A stretch of DNA of 64,000 bases, from NCBI GenBank assembly GCA_043228905.1, contig JBHGNT010000011.1, positions 1,550,001-1,614,000 of the forward strand, read 5' to 3'. Source of the DNA: Azolla caroliniana. Taxonomy: Eukaryota; Polypodiophyta. Position 1 is the stretch's first letter. Each line of letters begins with the position of its first letter. The position numbers and the translations under genes are program-made. Below, one piece after another: positions 1-14,330 of this stretch. Under the pieces are notes generated by a model. That model did no database searches. It saw only the letters and a list, made by a program, of their open reading frames with translations, and was not told where the DNA came from.

Positions 1-299
1 TGTAACTTAGTAATTACATAAATAGAATCTAGTTAGTGTGTTGATTATAAAGTCTTCAATAGGATTTTGTACTTAGTACTTAAATGGGATACATTCTAGA
101 TGCCTCACTTCCAAGTCCATTTAATATAGGACTTACACCCTTGTACCTATATTCTCCTCACACATGTGCGCCTTTGCACATGAGATGTATATATACCTCA
201 TTGTGGTTACTTTTGTAACTTGATGCTTATTAATATAAAGAAAGGTCTTTAAGCTATACTCGTGGTAATAATCCTCCATTGTGTTTTGTTCATAGGTGT

Positions 300-302
<3 letters not shown>

Positions 303-361
<59 letters not shown>

Positions 362-362
362 T
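303..362. repeat. (CT)n followed by (CA)n compound microsatellite
   Basis: About 18 CT dinucleotides run directly into about 12 CA dinucleotides. It is a compound simple repeat in intergenic DNA. Confidence 0.95.
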
Positions 363-3300
363 CACATAGTCTTCCATTGCTAATCATATACATGATTAAC
401 TACTCACATAATTAGATACTAATTAATACTTAGTTAATTACCTAATTATTAACAAAAGTAATTGGTCATTGTTAGTCCATGTCATTTTACAGCTAATCCC
501 AAAGGCAAACTCTCAATCAAATCTCTCCAAATGAAGACCTTTGTAGCAAGAGGTAATTTAGAATGCCACCTATGAATATATGTTTGGCTAAGCTTTAAAC
601 ACATAATTGCACATAGTATAACTTATTATATGGTTCATAGAGAATATAGATACGGTATCGAAGCTTGTTGAGCAAAATGTGTACATGACAAAACATATGT
701 TTATATTTGATTTTAAGCCTTCCTTACGGAATATGAAGCAATCCTCTCCAATATTCACATCTGACAAGTTCCCTCAAAATTTCCTTGTTATAGTCAATAG
801 ATCGCAGAGAAGATGAGAAGACCCATCCTACTTAACTTGCTAGTTTCTTTATTTGATTTGGGAAATTCAAGTTGTAAAATTTATGAAACATGGCAGCAAT
901 ATGCAAGCCCAAAAACAAGATGCAAGAAGCAAGCATTAACTATACATAAGGATGGGGGTATGTATGTTGTTCTAAATATTGTTCTATACCAAAACATAAT
1001 TTCAATGGTTATTCTCTTCATTTCTATGTATCTCTCTTTTCTCACATGCAATGAATCTAAGAAACATGGTAGCTTTTTTGGAAAAAAAAAAAAAAAAAAA
1101 CATGGTAGCTTGTATTTGAATAACCATGTTAAACTACATGCGTATTATGGTTTTTAATAAGTTCACCTTACCTATTTAGAGGTTATTTGATATTGCCTTC
1201 CATATAACTAGGCATTTTTTTTAAAGCCATTGCGCTAAGCTATCATGGAATTTTCATTCTTTGGGATATAAGTGTTGGTTCACTATTGTAAAAAGTGATT
1301 TTGTGGAGCCCTATTGTCGAAGAAAAGTGCTAGTTAATTGTCAAGAGTAATGACTTTACAAGTAAAAACATGAATGCATTTATAATGAACGCACCATTAG
1401 ATCCATTACTTTTAGACTTTAATTTCGTAAATGGTCATTAAAGGCAATATTCAACATTGTGCATTATCACATAATGTCTTCTTTTCGTTCCTTCTCTATA
1501 ATAATGTAGCAATTAATAATAAATAGTATCCCTAAATTTATTATTAAGAATGGGCATTTTTATGGAAACCATCCATTTTATCCTTCTCTCTTAAATACTT
1601 TACTTACTGAAGGTACTCTTTTTTTATAGAATGAATGTTTCGAATTTTCACACTAAGTTGCGAGTAGTAAATTAAACATCAATCTTGACTTCATAAACTG
1701 GTTAAATGCCAAAAACATGCAAACATACATTTAATGTCTAAAATAAGACGAATACCAAGAGACCCTTGAAAACTCAAAATCATTTATTTAATGAGCTTAG
1801 TTGGATGAGCTTCTTAGTATTAATTTGTTTTAGGGCAAGTTTGTTTTCACCTACATTACTCATTTTCAAATGAATGCATCATCATAGTCGAATTTATTAT
1901 CTCTTCACCCTCTCCATCCCTTTATCACACACCGCAAATAGGTGTCGTAACTCTTGGAAAATTAAGGATCTAAACTTATAGTTCTACAATGAGGATGCAC
2001 AAAAATGTTGAATGCCATCATTTCTCCTCAACATCATATCATAATGGGAAGAGGAGTACCCAAAGTCCCGATATAAGATAAACAAGGAAGAGCAAGAAGA
2101 GATTGACTAAGGCGAGAACGAACGCATTTTGGATCTAATGTGGCCTTCCATAAACCCTTGATTGTAGAAGCTCATGATATTGAGAACATTGTTTGAAGAA
2201 TGGTAGGTAAATGGGTTCTTTCTCACATGAGAAAATGTTGAAAAACATATAGTATTATTTTCAATCTTCTTTATGGGATGTGTGCCCACCTCAATCTTAC
2301 CCTTCCTATGATTGTCTACATCGATTACACTATTGAGCATGTTCTACATTGGGTTACTCACCTCAAGAGATTGTGTTGAAAGAATAAGAAGAAACGCTAA
2401 TACATGTTGGCTTGTGCATCGATTGTGTAACCATGTGTGCTGAAAAAATAAGTGTTGTGGCACTTTGTCCTAGGAGCATCAAGGGGGAGAGAGAAAGAGA
2501 GAGCACATGTTCGAGGTATCCATTGGTACCCATCATCGGGAGTAACTTGCTATCCTTAGGCTTCGAAACATGTGATGAATTATGGACATCTACAATAAAG
2601 AATGTCAATGATGTGCAACATCAATCAAGGGCATATGATTCTAGTTTGATTTGTCCATGGCAAGTTTTCGAGGAAAAGAGACCAATGTTTGGAGAGGTCC
2701 ATCCCCGAAGTTGTTTTTTGAGACCTATACATAGCCAAGATAGAGAAAGCGTCCCCTTTGTTGCCATTGGTGTAGACTTCCTAGATACGTCAATCTACCT
2801 GTAAAAATAGGATGTGCACACACAATATAGACTTCCATAACAAATATGGTACCAATACTCAACTATGGTTTCAAAATTGTCCATAATGTACGCTCTAATA
2901 GTCGTTGTTGGTGCCAATAATGATGCATATGTAAAAGTTTGTAGTATTGCAACAAGATGATGATCAATTGCGGTGCATCAAAATGTCTTTGGTGGGTCAT
3001 TTGTATATTATCCTCATTGAGCTCACCAGAAGCCATTTCTATCGTAAGTTTTAAGGATGAAGTTTTCTAAAAGCAAGATCTTCAGAATTGGTCTTTCTTT
3101 GAGACATATGGAAGCATATAAGACGTTAAAATTCTCATGATATACCTTTGACATCAAACCACCTTCCACTTCTAGCAAATTAATTTTCTCTAGATTTGTT
3201 TTAACCTCAATTAATATTCTAATTTTCCTTTATAACACCCTCGTCAAAAGCAAGCATTTTTTGTTTCCTGATTAAGATAATTGAAAGATTTTAAGACTCT

Positions 3301-3725
3301 AGGAATGCATGAGGTGTTGCATGAAATCTAGACCTAGGACATTCAGGATTTCTAAGGAATGTATGTTAGGAATTGCTATATACAAACATTACATTAGACA
3401 ATGTGTGTGTAGGTACAAAAAAGTAAGATGATTAAAGAATTAAAATTGGAAGAGCAAACCGTGATTCATGCAATCTGAAACAAACTTATAAAGTTTAAAT
3501 ATACTCAAACATGTAAACATGCTAGGTGTTAACTTGCAAATAAAAATATATAGCAATAATGTACATAATGACTTGATGTGATGTAATCAGTCACATTCAT
3601 ATCCTCGTCTAGAGTAGATAACATCAATTGTTTGAGGATTTGCTAAGATTATTTGAGTATTTATCTCATATGTAGATTTGATGATTTATGTTTTATCATG
3701 AATTCTCAATTAGTACAAGTGATAG

Positions 3726-3895
3726 TTTTCAAGTTGTTAATTCTCTTACTTGACAAGCTAAGTACATTTGTTTCATTTTAACTTGAAGTATCGATCAATA
3801 CCAACCATGGTTTTTGAATTGTTAATTCTCTTACCTATCAAGCGAAATACTTTAGTTTCATTTTAAAATCTTTCATATCCAGGTAAGGTTCATAG
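3726..3895. repeat. Diverged tandem duplication, period about 85 bases
   Basis: Two copies share TTGTTAATTCTCTTAC and TTTCATTTTA in the same order. The anchor TTGTTAATT starts at 3734 and again at 3819, an offset of 85 bases. The copies differ at many positions, so the duplication is old. Confidence 0.75.
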
Positions 3896-4771
3896 GATCT
3901 ATCGTCAAAAACTTAGATTACAATTATGTCCAATTGGACTATCATTGGCTTTCCATTCAATACATGTATTTGAAGACAAAGGCTCTCTTTAAGATTATAT
4001 AAATCTTTCATCATAAGAAAAAGCTTTAGGTGACATCCTTATCAGTTGATACGATTTTATTTCCATGGAATCAAGCATATATGTTACATCATCCCATTAG
4101 CAAAACGAGGATGGAACTTATCATAGCATCAAAATATTTTAATGTTCTTATCAATAATGATTTTGTTGAAGGGCGCCCTTCTCGACATTCTTGTAATGAG
4201 TCTGAAGTAGTAGAGATGCTATAAACTTGACAAACTATCATTACCTAAGTTTACAATTCATTTTGGGTAGATGAAACAAAGATCCATGGGGAACTTTTGG
4301 CATATTCAAAGAAAGAAATAGATAAAATGACATGTTTGTTCCATGAAGTTACCCATCTCATAGAAATGAGCCAATAACTTATTGATTTGTGGCATTACCT
4401 ACCAACACCATTGAAGTGTAATCTATTCTCTAGAGAGACAATTCTTGCAAGTCTTTGGAAAAATGAAGTTCATTGTAACATTTTTAAAATGCTTTAAACT
4501 TCACTTGTTTATCCATGTCTTTGTAAAGCGCTATGTTCTAATCAAATGTTTCAAATTTGTTGGTCATCAATTGCCAAAAGGGTACTAAAATCTAGTATTG
4601 AACCAAAATTAATGTAGCTTATTCTCCCTCTAAAAATTTATAATACAATTAAACTGGTAAAAAATGACCTTGGTTCTAGGTAGTATCTTGATATTGTTAA
4701 AGATTTTTCCTCAATAATAAAAAGGGAGTACTTACACCATTGAGTTTTCTGAATGAGAGAGTTTTTCCTCT

Positions 4772-4829
4772 TTGTCCATTTGATTTGTGTGTACGTGTGG
4801 TTGTCCATTTGATTTGTGTGTACGTGTGG
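4772..4829. repeat. Perfect tandem duplication of a 29-base unit
   Basis: The 29-base unit that begins TTGTCCATTTGATTTG occurs at 4772-4800 and again at 4801-4829 with no difference, so the duplication is recent. Confidence 0.95.
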
Positions 4830-6166
4830 GTTCCATGCACTAAGGTACATATATGTATTGTTAGTCCTACTTTAACAAATAAATACCTTATACTTTACCG
4901 TTATGGTTTGTAAATGCAAAAGGTAGGATTGGATACTTCTCCTTAACTTAATAGTAAGCCTCAATTACTATCTAGAATTACTTTAGTCTTCTTGCCTTCA
5001 ACAACTTAACTACTAAATCTTTGAAGATTAAATGATATACAAAAGGGATATTGGAATCCCCATAAAAAAGTGGGGATAATCAAGTGAATGAAGACTCATG
5101 GAACATGACACCAAGTAACAATGTCCTTCTTGGGTGACAAAACTAATTGTAAATAAATGATCATGCTTTACTTGATGGTAGTTGCTCCATCGAGTAATGT
5201 AAAGGAGGTTTCATTGTAGGATTATTCATTCCAAGTGCGGATAATGTAGAATTAAAGGCTCTAAAATATAACTTTACCAAGTTCATGCTTGGTGTTAAAA
5301 GATTTATGCATCTTGATTACACGACATTCATTTGAGTGCTACTTGTTTGGGAGAAGGTAGTGCGACAAAGTCCACATGTAAGATACATAATTCTTATGCT
5401 TGTGATGGAGGAATTCACTTCTATACAATATCAAACTCGAGGAATTCAATTGTATATGATATATAGACCCCATGTTTGAACTATTATGGCTAAAACAAGG
5501 CTTGAATTCTATGACATTTAAGTAATAAAAATCTATAGGACTAAGGAATAGGCATCATTTATCTTTTTGTAGGATGATAGGCACCCCCTTATGGTAATTT
5601 TGTTGAAGGTTGCATTGGCCTTAAGATTGGGGATGGGCAAGCAATGTTGACTTTTTTATCGTTATATGGACAAGTGAGGTGTCACATTCTTGTCTAATTG
5701 AGGTCTTGCATCACATCTTTATTGCGGTCCATTGTTGTCACAACTATTGACATTTAGCTAAGGGAGAACTTACACTCATAGTCAAATATCAATGTGTTTG
5801 ATTGTGCATGTGAGCCATCAAATTTTGAAGCTCTAATATGTTTGATGAGCCAACCATTAAAGAGTGAGGTATGGATGTATCATTGTGTGACTGAATCAAT
5901 GAAATTCAAAGTATTGATTTGTCAGTAAGATCAAGAGAATGATGATTAATATTCCATCCCATGTTGATGTGCCACACTTCCATATTCAAAGCTTGCATAA
6001 CGGATGGTTGGAAATCTTGTGCTCATTCTTGTTGCCTAACATGGTTCAATGATCGTGGTGTTTGGAAATGAGGAGAGTGAAAAGGAAAGTGTTACAATGG
6101 TCTCAGAAAGATGCACTCGAAGTGTTTATGATAAGAAGATGGAAATTGTGGAAACAAAAACTTGCT

Positions 6167-6168
<2 letters not shown>

Positions 6169-6206
<38 letters not shown>
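6169..6206. repeat. (GA)n microsatellite
   Basis: About 19 uninterrupted GA units. An open frame reads through it as alternating Arg-Glu, which is a translation artefact. Confidence 0.95.
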
Positions 6207-6210
<4 letters not shown>

Positions 6211-7619
6211 GTGTGTGAGTTTGTGAGAGTGTCATCCAAAAATTGTTTGACAAAGATGGTCGATGCAAAAATGGCCAACACCCAACCCCATGAATGCATA
6301 TATCATGCTAACAAGCAACAATACTATTGGGGGTGGTAAGGAATCTAAGTGTGACAAGGAATGAGAAAATGCCCAAAAGGTGATTGATAAAGACGATTAT
6401 TAATGCAAAAATGGCCAACATGCCACACCCATTAATAGTAATGACAATCCAAGAAGATAAAGGGGGAGGTGGGGGTCAAGGAAGGAAAGATGGAATGGAA
6501 TAAGATTCTATCCTTTTCAATGTAGTTGAAAGTGTGGTTGTAAAATAGGGTTAATTTAATAGATCATACTTTTGGACACTTACGGGAAAACCTTTCCATC
6601 CGTGCCGCACTAATAATTTATTTATCTATCAATCATATCCTCCCATTGTTGTGTTAAAACTAAGTCCTTTTCTTTAGCTACAATTTGTTCTTATGGTGTT
6701 TTCTTATCTCTTAATTCTTCATTCAATTGTTTTGTCTGTGTCCCTCTAACCAAACGATTTTAGCGAGTGTCCCATGTGTCTATCCCTATGTAGGAAGGAC
6801 ATTGATGATACATGTTGTCGCACTAGGGTGGACCATGGGTGTCACATTTGGTGAAATGGTACATAGAATGCTCTGTTGGTAATGTGTTGCAGTGGGCCAC
6901 ATGTCGACAAGAGTCTACACACAATAATTGACAACATGTATTGAGAGGTTGACAATGACCAACACGAAAGGGGTGGAGGGACATGAAAAAGCAATATTTC
7001 ATAACTTGCTTTAGTTGGACACATCATTCACACCTTTGATGGGGAACAAAACCAATTTATGAGCCTGATAATCTAGTGATGCTCATTGTTGATTGTCATA
7101 CATGGAAGGGAAGCCATGATTACCATGTCTAAACATGGTTGCTAACATTCTCCCTCAGTTGGTACTCTATGTAGAATGCTTGATTGTTCTTTCTCGAGTA
7201 TGTTACATGTAAGGAATAATAAGGAAAGGACATTATCAACCAATTGAAAGAAGCATCATTCATGTGTATGCAAGTAAGAAACAATTAACAAAGAGAGGGC
7301 ATGATGGAAAGGGACCAAAAACTTTGAGTTTCACATCAACATTAACATTGTTTAGTTTGTTTCACTACCCAAAATGTGTTGAATATTAAAGGAGGAGAAG
7401 CTGTAAAATAAGTCAATGTATATATATATACATATACACACATACACATATTCCTTTATAGATAAATACAAAGAATTCCTTCATAATTGTAATGCTTATA
7501 TGATTGTAAAAACCTTTAATAAACACTAATGTGATCCAATTGTCATCCAATTCTTTTCTTCTTTTTTGTGAAGTGATTTATGTGCTTTTGAGTTTAGTAA
7601 TATAATGTACACTATAGGG

Positions 7620-7620
7620 T

Positions 7621-7702
<82 letters not shown>
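7620..7702. repeat. (CT)n microsatellite, 83 bases
   Basis: A nearly pure CT tract with a single extra T near 7640, followed by a short C run. It is the longest dinucleotide repeat in the window. Confidence 0.95.
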
Positions 7703-7704
<2 letters not shown>

Positions 7705-8950
7705 CCCCCTTTTTGTGAACAAAGTGGGAAGATCCGAGGATGGATGAAAAAAATGCTTCGAAGCTACATAGATTGTTACATGATCATTGTCTCTATGCAT
7801 AAGCATTTCTTCCAAACCGATGCCACAACCAGACATGAACCCATGCACAACTATACTTTGATCTCTATCCTCAAATATGTGCGCTCGTACATACATTACT
7901 TTTTGATAGGTTATATATGTTTATTATAACTCTCCATATGTGTTTTGTTTTTCTCATGGTTTCCTTATTATATGATCTAAATTTAAGGAGATCTTTATAT
8001 GTGTTAACATTTGGTGTAAAAATACATAGTATATTTATTACTTACGAGATTTTGTAGACGAGGTGAGCACTTGGTGGTGGGGATAAACAAGTTATTTTCT
8101 CATCGATTCCTTTATTACGGATTAGATCTTGCACACAAGGCACAAGATACTACTCATTCTCATTCTTACTTTTTCTAGCTTTCACACTTGTAAGGTTGAC
8201 TAAGATCTCTATTGCTCCTAAGATGGGGGTTTTGTAGTTCCCTTCAATAGCCCCTATTTTCCTAGGCATATGTTCACATTAAGATTGGAAAATATGGAAT
8301 ATGTTTTAAAGAGGAGTTGGGCTCCCATATAAAGTACAATATGGTACAAAATGGGGATGTTGATATTACTAAATACCATTGGGTGTTTAGGCGTGTTTCT
8401 CATTTTCAAGCTCTAACATCTAGCAAACACAATTCCATCCCTCTCTTTGATGCCCCTAGTTCATGCTTCCTCCATCCCCACGGAAGATTGTGATATTTGG
8501 ATGGCCTAGGATCAAATGTTGTGAGTGTTATGCTTCCCTTGGAAATTTAATAGTCCCTTGATCGATTCTCTATGTTGTGTGCCAATTGTTAGTTGCTCCA
8601 TACAAACCAAATCTTTCTTTGAGGGAAGTGCATTGGGAGGTTCTACCAACATGTGTGTTTTAGAGAGATATTTGAACAATAATTTATGATTTCTTATAAG
8701 ACTGTCTACTTAAAATTATGTAATTGAGTGCCATGATGATTGCGATATTCAGAGAGGGTGGAACAATTGTGACCATCGAGAGGGTGTAGAATGATTTTGA
8801 TATTGAGACCCGGTGATTCACAACCTTTCTCATGCATTGGAACCCCTGTGTGAGAGCTTTCTAGATGTCATATGATGGGGTTGGAATATTCCTCTTATTT
8901 GCTAACAATTTCTAACTTGATTATAGATTTAGTTAAACTATGCACACATT

Positions 8951-9402
8951 TGTAACAACCTTTTCATACTACACTAGCTTTCATTGGAGGGTGCCCCATT
9001 GGTGTTTATCAAATATCTTTGTCAGTAGTTTGTGTCATCTTTGTGAGCCTTTTGATAGCTTGGCTTGATCTTTTTGCCATGCTCCATCTTACAACCGCCT
9101 TATCATACTTCACTACTTTTTGTTGGAAGTTGCATAATGGATGCAATTATCAAAGTTCTTCATCGATTGTCAGTACCACATCTTTGAATCTTTGGATAGC
9201 TTTGCTTGCTCTTTTGTTCTATTCCATGCGAAATCTCCCCACCTCTTTTATTTTCTGGATGGCTTTCAGTTCACCTATACACATGGCATTTGTAGCCACC
9301 TTTTCATACTTCACTAGGTTTCCATGGAGGGTTGTCCGATTGATTCAATTGTTGTCTATTGTCTATACCACCTCTTTGAGTCTTTGGGTAGCTTTGATTG
9401 TG
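8951..9402. repeat. Three diverged copies of a 120-200 base repeat
   Basis: Units start near 8951, 9088 and 9291. Each opens with a version of TGTARCMACCTTTTCATACT followed by CACTA and a TTGGAGG/TTGGAAG-like phrase, and closes with a version of TTTGGATAGCTTTG. Spacing is uneven (about 137 and 203 bases). It resembles a decayed minisatellite or the remains of a repeated element. A 136-codon hydrophobic open frame across it has no recognisable domain and is probably accidental. Confidence 0.6.
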
Positions 9403-9429
9403 AAAATTCAACATCCCATTGGTACATGA

Positions 9430-11416
9430 TGAATGTTGACATTTTAAGTCGACAATTAATAATACATTGATATTGGAATGATGCCTTAATACCAATCGGA
9501 GACATGCCAAACAAGCAACCTCTTCATGGATAAACTCATAGACGTCACCCTAACAAATAAGGCTATTTATTGTTCGTTCTCATACTAACATATTAGTTCT
9601 TCAATCTCATATCAAGAAAGCGTCTTATGAGGTATTACATCGGTAATGAACCCAATCCCTCATTGTATTGCACCCAATACATACATGACTAACCATAAAG
9701 CCATGTTTGCGAAGGGCCATGATATGATTAAAACTTCATTGGAAAAAACCTATCTAGTGGATACTTGTATTGAGAACATATTGCAATATTTTTTTGTTAT
9801 CAAAACATGTTCCTTGTTAATGGAGGAACAAATTGAATATTGTTGAAGTAACAATGATTCAAGCTCCCCTTGTGATCATTTGAATGTGTAGTTTCTTTGG
9901 GGGAAATGACAATCTATAATCAATCTATATTCGGTAGGTTCGAGATATTTTGACAAGTTTCTAGCAAAGAATCATACAAAAAACATATTACAACATTTGT
10001 TCAACGTGAAAGAAGCTTGCATTCTTCCAACGACAATCCACATCACGACAAGAGGGATGTGGAATCGATCCTAGGAAGGAAATATGTATATATATGTACA
10101 TACCTATACCTATACCTATAGATAGGTAGATAGATGTGCACAAATTCATGCTATAGGACCTAGCAACACAAGGATCGAATCAATTACGTGTAGTAGTGTT
10201 ATTTCAATATTAAGGCTTTAGTAGGTTGGACTTCTTTCATCGTTGTACTTGAACTTTGATTTATGATAAATATTGTACACATACTGTACACACACATGCA
10301 CGCACGCACGTTAAGATGAGTGGAGAACTTACCTTTAAGACATCTAATTCAATACTAATTGAAATTACACCAAAAGGGATACGACAACTAAAGTTGGTTT
10401 TTGATATTTCTCCACACTAGGAGTAATGTTTGAGATCATTACATACATGAATCTCTAACCTTCATTACAATATATATAACGTTTCCTAAGTTTCACAAAG
10501 TTATACTTAACATAATGGTTGAGTCACTGTGACAATGCACTTTCAAGCTTGAGAACTTGCCTTGTGGTTCTCCTTTTAACGATAAGAAGTTTTGATAATG
10601 ACTTAGTATTCTCTATGTATAGTTTAATGTTAGAGGAATGAAACACGTTAAGAAGAATTATGATAGGAAAGAGTGGTATTAGTTATGAAAATCGTTCGGC
10701 GATGATGATGACTTCATATTTGAAGCTAGTTATTTTATCTCGAACATTTTATCTTCGATTGATTTACAAACTATGTATTGAATAATAATTTTTGGGAATT
10801 TGATTGACACCTCAATTTTTATTCTTTTTTGTAGCATAAGTTTTATGAGAAATTATGGGCACTAGCACAATAGAGGATGCACGGATGACTTGTGAGACAG
10901 GAGAACATGATCTAGACCAATGGAGAATCTCGTTTTTGTTGGACATCGATATCATGAAGTGACACAAACTTGCTTATGACTAGTTGTTAGGTAGTTAACA
11001 ACTATGCAAGGCTTAGCACAAGGCTATTTGTATTTGATGACATTACAAATACCAAGCGGTTCTAAATTTTAGAAATCTTGAGATTGTTAAATATTTAGCA
11101 TGTAAGTGTTGAGTGAGGGGGAAAGCACATGAGTGTGCAATGATCAATACGTGTGGGAGCAAGGAGTTGGCACAAGTGATGAATGTCAAGGGTGGGACGT
11201 GACCTTGGGACGTGAGCGAGGTCACAACGACGACACTGACTCTTTGATCATGTTACAAGGTTGTGAAGACAATGAACGTAACCTTTAAGGTATAATATAT
11301 ATATATAGATATAGATATAATTGTGGTGGTGATGGTGGTAGTAAGGGAGACAAGTTTGAAGGTAAGACCATCGCTCGTCATTTTAACTTTGGGACATGGG
11401 CAAGGACATCAAAGGG

Positions 11417-11467
<51 letters not shown>

Positions 11468-13420
11468 CCCTAAGGAAAATTGAGTGTGCTTGTGCGTGTG
11501 ATACCATGTGAAGACATGAATGAGTAGGGGGGGGTACAATGTACATACATCCATGATGTTTGTACATGTACAAAAGGGAAGATAATGAATTAATTATTGA
11601 AGGGTGTGCATGAAAACAAGGGAAGGGCACATGGTATATGTTGTTGTTGATGATGATATATATGGGGGGGTGAGAATTATGTAATTGGATCGAGAGAGAG
11701 TATAATAGTATAGTTGGTGCTAGTGATGATGGTGATCAACCTCGAAGATTGAATTGAATAATAATGCTCGCTCTCGATGCTACCTCTTTTTTTTAATCGC
11801 CTTCCTAGAAGAGCAAAAAGTCAAGCAACACAAAATATGTTCTTGAGACGATGATGTTTTGATGCTTCTTATCTACGCCGACTTTCCTCTGAGGTTTGTG
11901 TCACTATATCATATATATTTATACATCATATGATGTGTGTAGGTGCACGCATGTGGTGTGGTGCTATCGAATCTCACATAAGTAAGCTCCCATATAGACA
12001 CCTAACTAGGTTATGTTGTGTCTCAAATGTAGCATGCTACAAAAAATTGTTGGAACATTATAACAATGGTCCTCTCAAATGCCATGAACATTTTTGTACA
12101 AGACTTATCTTCTTCTTGTCAAGAGACTACACCATGCTGATCACACCATGCTGCACTAGCTATTTGATAATGATCGATTGTTAGCATTTTAATGAATCAC
12201 GGATAATGGAAAATGCCACTCTTTCCCTCAAAGAAATTTGCCGACATTTGACTGTGCTTAACTTATTACTGCTCCACGTCACATGTCACTAAATTTCCCA
12301 ACAACATTTAGCATGTGGTGAATCACCATTGTTTAGTTTATTTCTTATATGCTTTGTCCTTGCGTGTTTTGCACTTGCACATCCAAATTTGTCCACTATG
12401 ATTTTAAGAGCCTTTGCATTATTGTATGTGATTGAGTCTTTGGTCCTTGCCAACATTCACTACAGTGTAGAGTTTATCGTAATGACTCATTGAGACTATT
12501 GGTCCAAACTCGGTATGTCCTTATTCCAACTAATGGGGAGGATTGTCCTTGGGTAAAAAGCATCATTGTAAGGTGGAACACAAATTGACCTAAAGGATGG
12601 ATCATCGCACATCTTGTCGAGATGTTGTAAAGGACGTGAATCATCTTATAATCAAGGTACTTGAGAATGGACAGTATGGACAAGCAATGACCCATCGGGC
12701 CACTAGGAGGTCAATTACTTAAGCAAGCAAACAAAAATGACCTAAAAAGGAAGATATATCTCCCAAGAAATGGCATACATTCATGGAACACTTAGTTTGA
12801 GCCACCTTTTGATGTTGTTATCACTAGCATACTCTCCCTTCCTTCCTCAAAAGGATCAAGCACAAGGGGATGGCACATTCTGGGGTAAACATGCAATGGT
12901 TTCCATTTATAGTCACCATCTCTAGAATGTTGGGCTACCTATAAAGACAAGCCAAAGTGTGATTGGCATGAGCACCACCACCCAGAATGTGTGGCACAGG
13001 AGCTTGTGCTACTGCTACTCGAAGGGGCAGGTTGGTGAATGAGAGTTTGTTTTTTGGCTATTCGAGATCCATAATAATAACGAATGCATGTATGTGTGCA
13101 AGTGTGTGGGTTGGACCCGAAGCAGATGTGTGGGTGTGTTTCGGGGATTGGCAACCAACTCATTCATTCCTTTTATTCGGTGCGAAGAACAATACCACCA
13201 ATGATACATACACAGACATAGAGACAGAGACACGGACACAGAGGACCACATGCCCACCTCCTCGATGGCATCAGAATAGTGTCCAATGACCAAGGTTCTC
13301 GAGGCAATTTCCTGCCAAGGGAGCCCCAGGGCCGAGAAGAAACATGCGTGTGCACGGGGGCCCGATAGATAGATATATCATTGCTTTTCGATGCTCTCCC
13401 AAAGGGCTCTCTCCAAAGTA
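9430..13420. other. AT-rich intergenic DNA, no gene recognised
   Basis: No exon-like coding stretch or known domain was found on either strand. It holds AT-rich simple sequence near 10085-10135 and 11290-11320, a GA microsatellite near 11420, and a short (CACAGA)-like stretch near 13205-13245. Confidence 0.55.
11419..11457. repeat. (GA)n microsatellite
   Basis: About 19 GA units followed by a degenerate GGGAGA tail. Confidence 0.95.
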
Positions 13421-13660
13421 GTATTTTTTTTTTCTTTCTTTTTTATTTTTGTAGACCCCCCCCCCCCCCCCAACCCAATGAAAAACTTAAAGATACCAAA
13501 GGATTGCTTTTTCTTTCTTTTCTTTTTGCTTTTCTCAACATTCCTCGCGGACTTTATTTTGCTTATTTTGCTTTTTGCTTTTTGTTTGTTTTTTGCTTTT
13601 TCCTTGTTTGTTAGTTTATTCGTTTTTTTGACTCCACTTTTCTTGGTCTCGAAGGAAGAC
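13420..13660. repeat. Polypyrimidine low-complexity tract with a C16 run
   Basis: A T/C-rich stretch contains a run of 16 C at 13456-13471 and many repeats of GCTTTTT and TTTTGCTT between 13505 and 13610. The complementary strand is a purine tract. Frames through it read as poly-Phe or poly-Lys and are not genes. Confidence 0.85.
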
Positions 13661-13985
13661 CACTCAAATAAACAAATATAATCCATCAATCGATTAATTA
13701 ATTAATTAACTAATAACTAATTATTTTACGGAGATTATTTGATTTTCTTGGGCGGAGGAGAGAGAGAGAGAGTGAGATCTTTTCTCGATCGTCGGATCAG
13801 CCGATGCGTTATATTCCTCTCTCTAGAAATTCCATTAATGGCCATTTTTCTCAAAAAAATAAAAAGAAAATAAAAAAACAAATCAGGGGCAAAAAATAGA
13901 AGGAATTTAAGCAGAAAATAAAAAGAAAAAGTAATTATAGAAGCGCGAAAAAAGAAGAAGAAAAATGGTGGTTGAGGGTTAAAGA

Positions 13986-14160
13986 TGTAAATAAAAATAA
14001 ATAAATAAGAATAAGAATGAACTAAATGTATAAATAAATAGTTAAAAAATAAATAAATGTATAAAATTATAAATACGTGAATAAATAAATAAATAGATAT
14101 GTAAATAAATAAATAAATGACGAATTAATATTATTTATTTAGTTAATATTATTTTTCCGC
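13986..14160. repeat. (AAAT)n-rich tract with an inverted TTTA-rich arm
   Basis: Imperfect AAAT repeats run to about 14118. They are followed by ATTTATTTA-type sequence at 14130-14175 that is complementary to them, so the region could form an AT-rich hairpin. Confidence 0.75.
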
Positions 14161-14257
14161 TATTTATTTATTTTGCTGTTGTGCTACTTCCGCTTAACCA
14201 TGGTTAAGACAGTTAACCACACACCCTGGTTAAGCACCTCCTTATATACATACATAC

Positions 14258-14330
14258 AAAAAACACAGAGACAGACAGACAGACAGAAGCCTGTGTCTGT
14301 GTCTGTTATCTGTATCTGTGTGTATATATA
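14258..14330. repeat. CAGA repeat followed by its inverted CTGT repeat
   Basis: ACACAGAGACAGACAGACAG-type sequence at 14259-14286 is followed after a few bases by CTGTGTCTGTGTCTGT at 14291-14306, which is largely complementary. It could form a hairpin. It lies just upstream of the possible TATA box of the ABCG gene. Confidence 0.7.

Larger units (their letters stand above)
1..8950. other. AT-rich intergenic DNA, no gene recognised
   Basis: No reading frame here has a recognisable domain or plant-like exon pattern. The stretch is AT-rich with scattered microsatellites and short tandem duplications listed separately. The open frames present are short, and several are just translated (GA)n or (CT)n repeats. 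A phrase containing GCAAAAATGGCCAACA occurs twice, near 6267 and 6404, suggesting a small decayed local duplication. Confidence 0.6.

Noticed and set aside
813-1157. 114-codon frame
   Set aside because: Includes a translated A19 run, no domain, AT-rich intergenic setting, no splice-linked partner exons.
2412-2804. 130-codon + strand frame
   Set aside because: No recognisable domain and codon use typical of random AT-rich DNA; also overlapped by an equally long - strand frame.
6049-6339. 96-codon frame with a long Arg-Glu repeat, and a similar frame at 7612-7896
   Set aside because: Both are translations of (GA)n/(CT)n microsatellites with no coding context.
13378-13689. About 100-codon Lys-rich and Phe-rich frames
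   Set aside because: Products of the polypyrimidine low-complexity tract.
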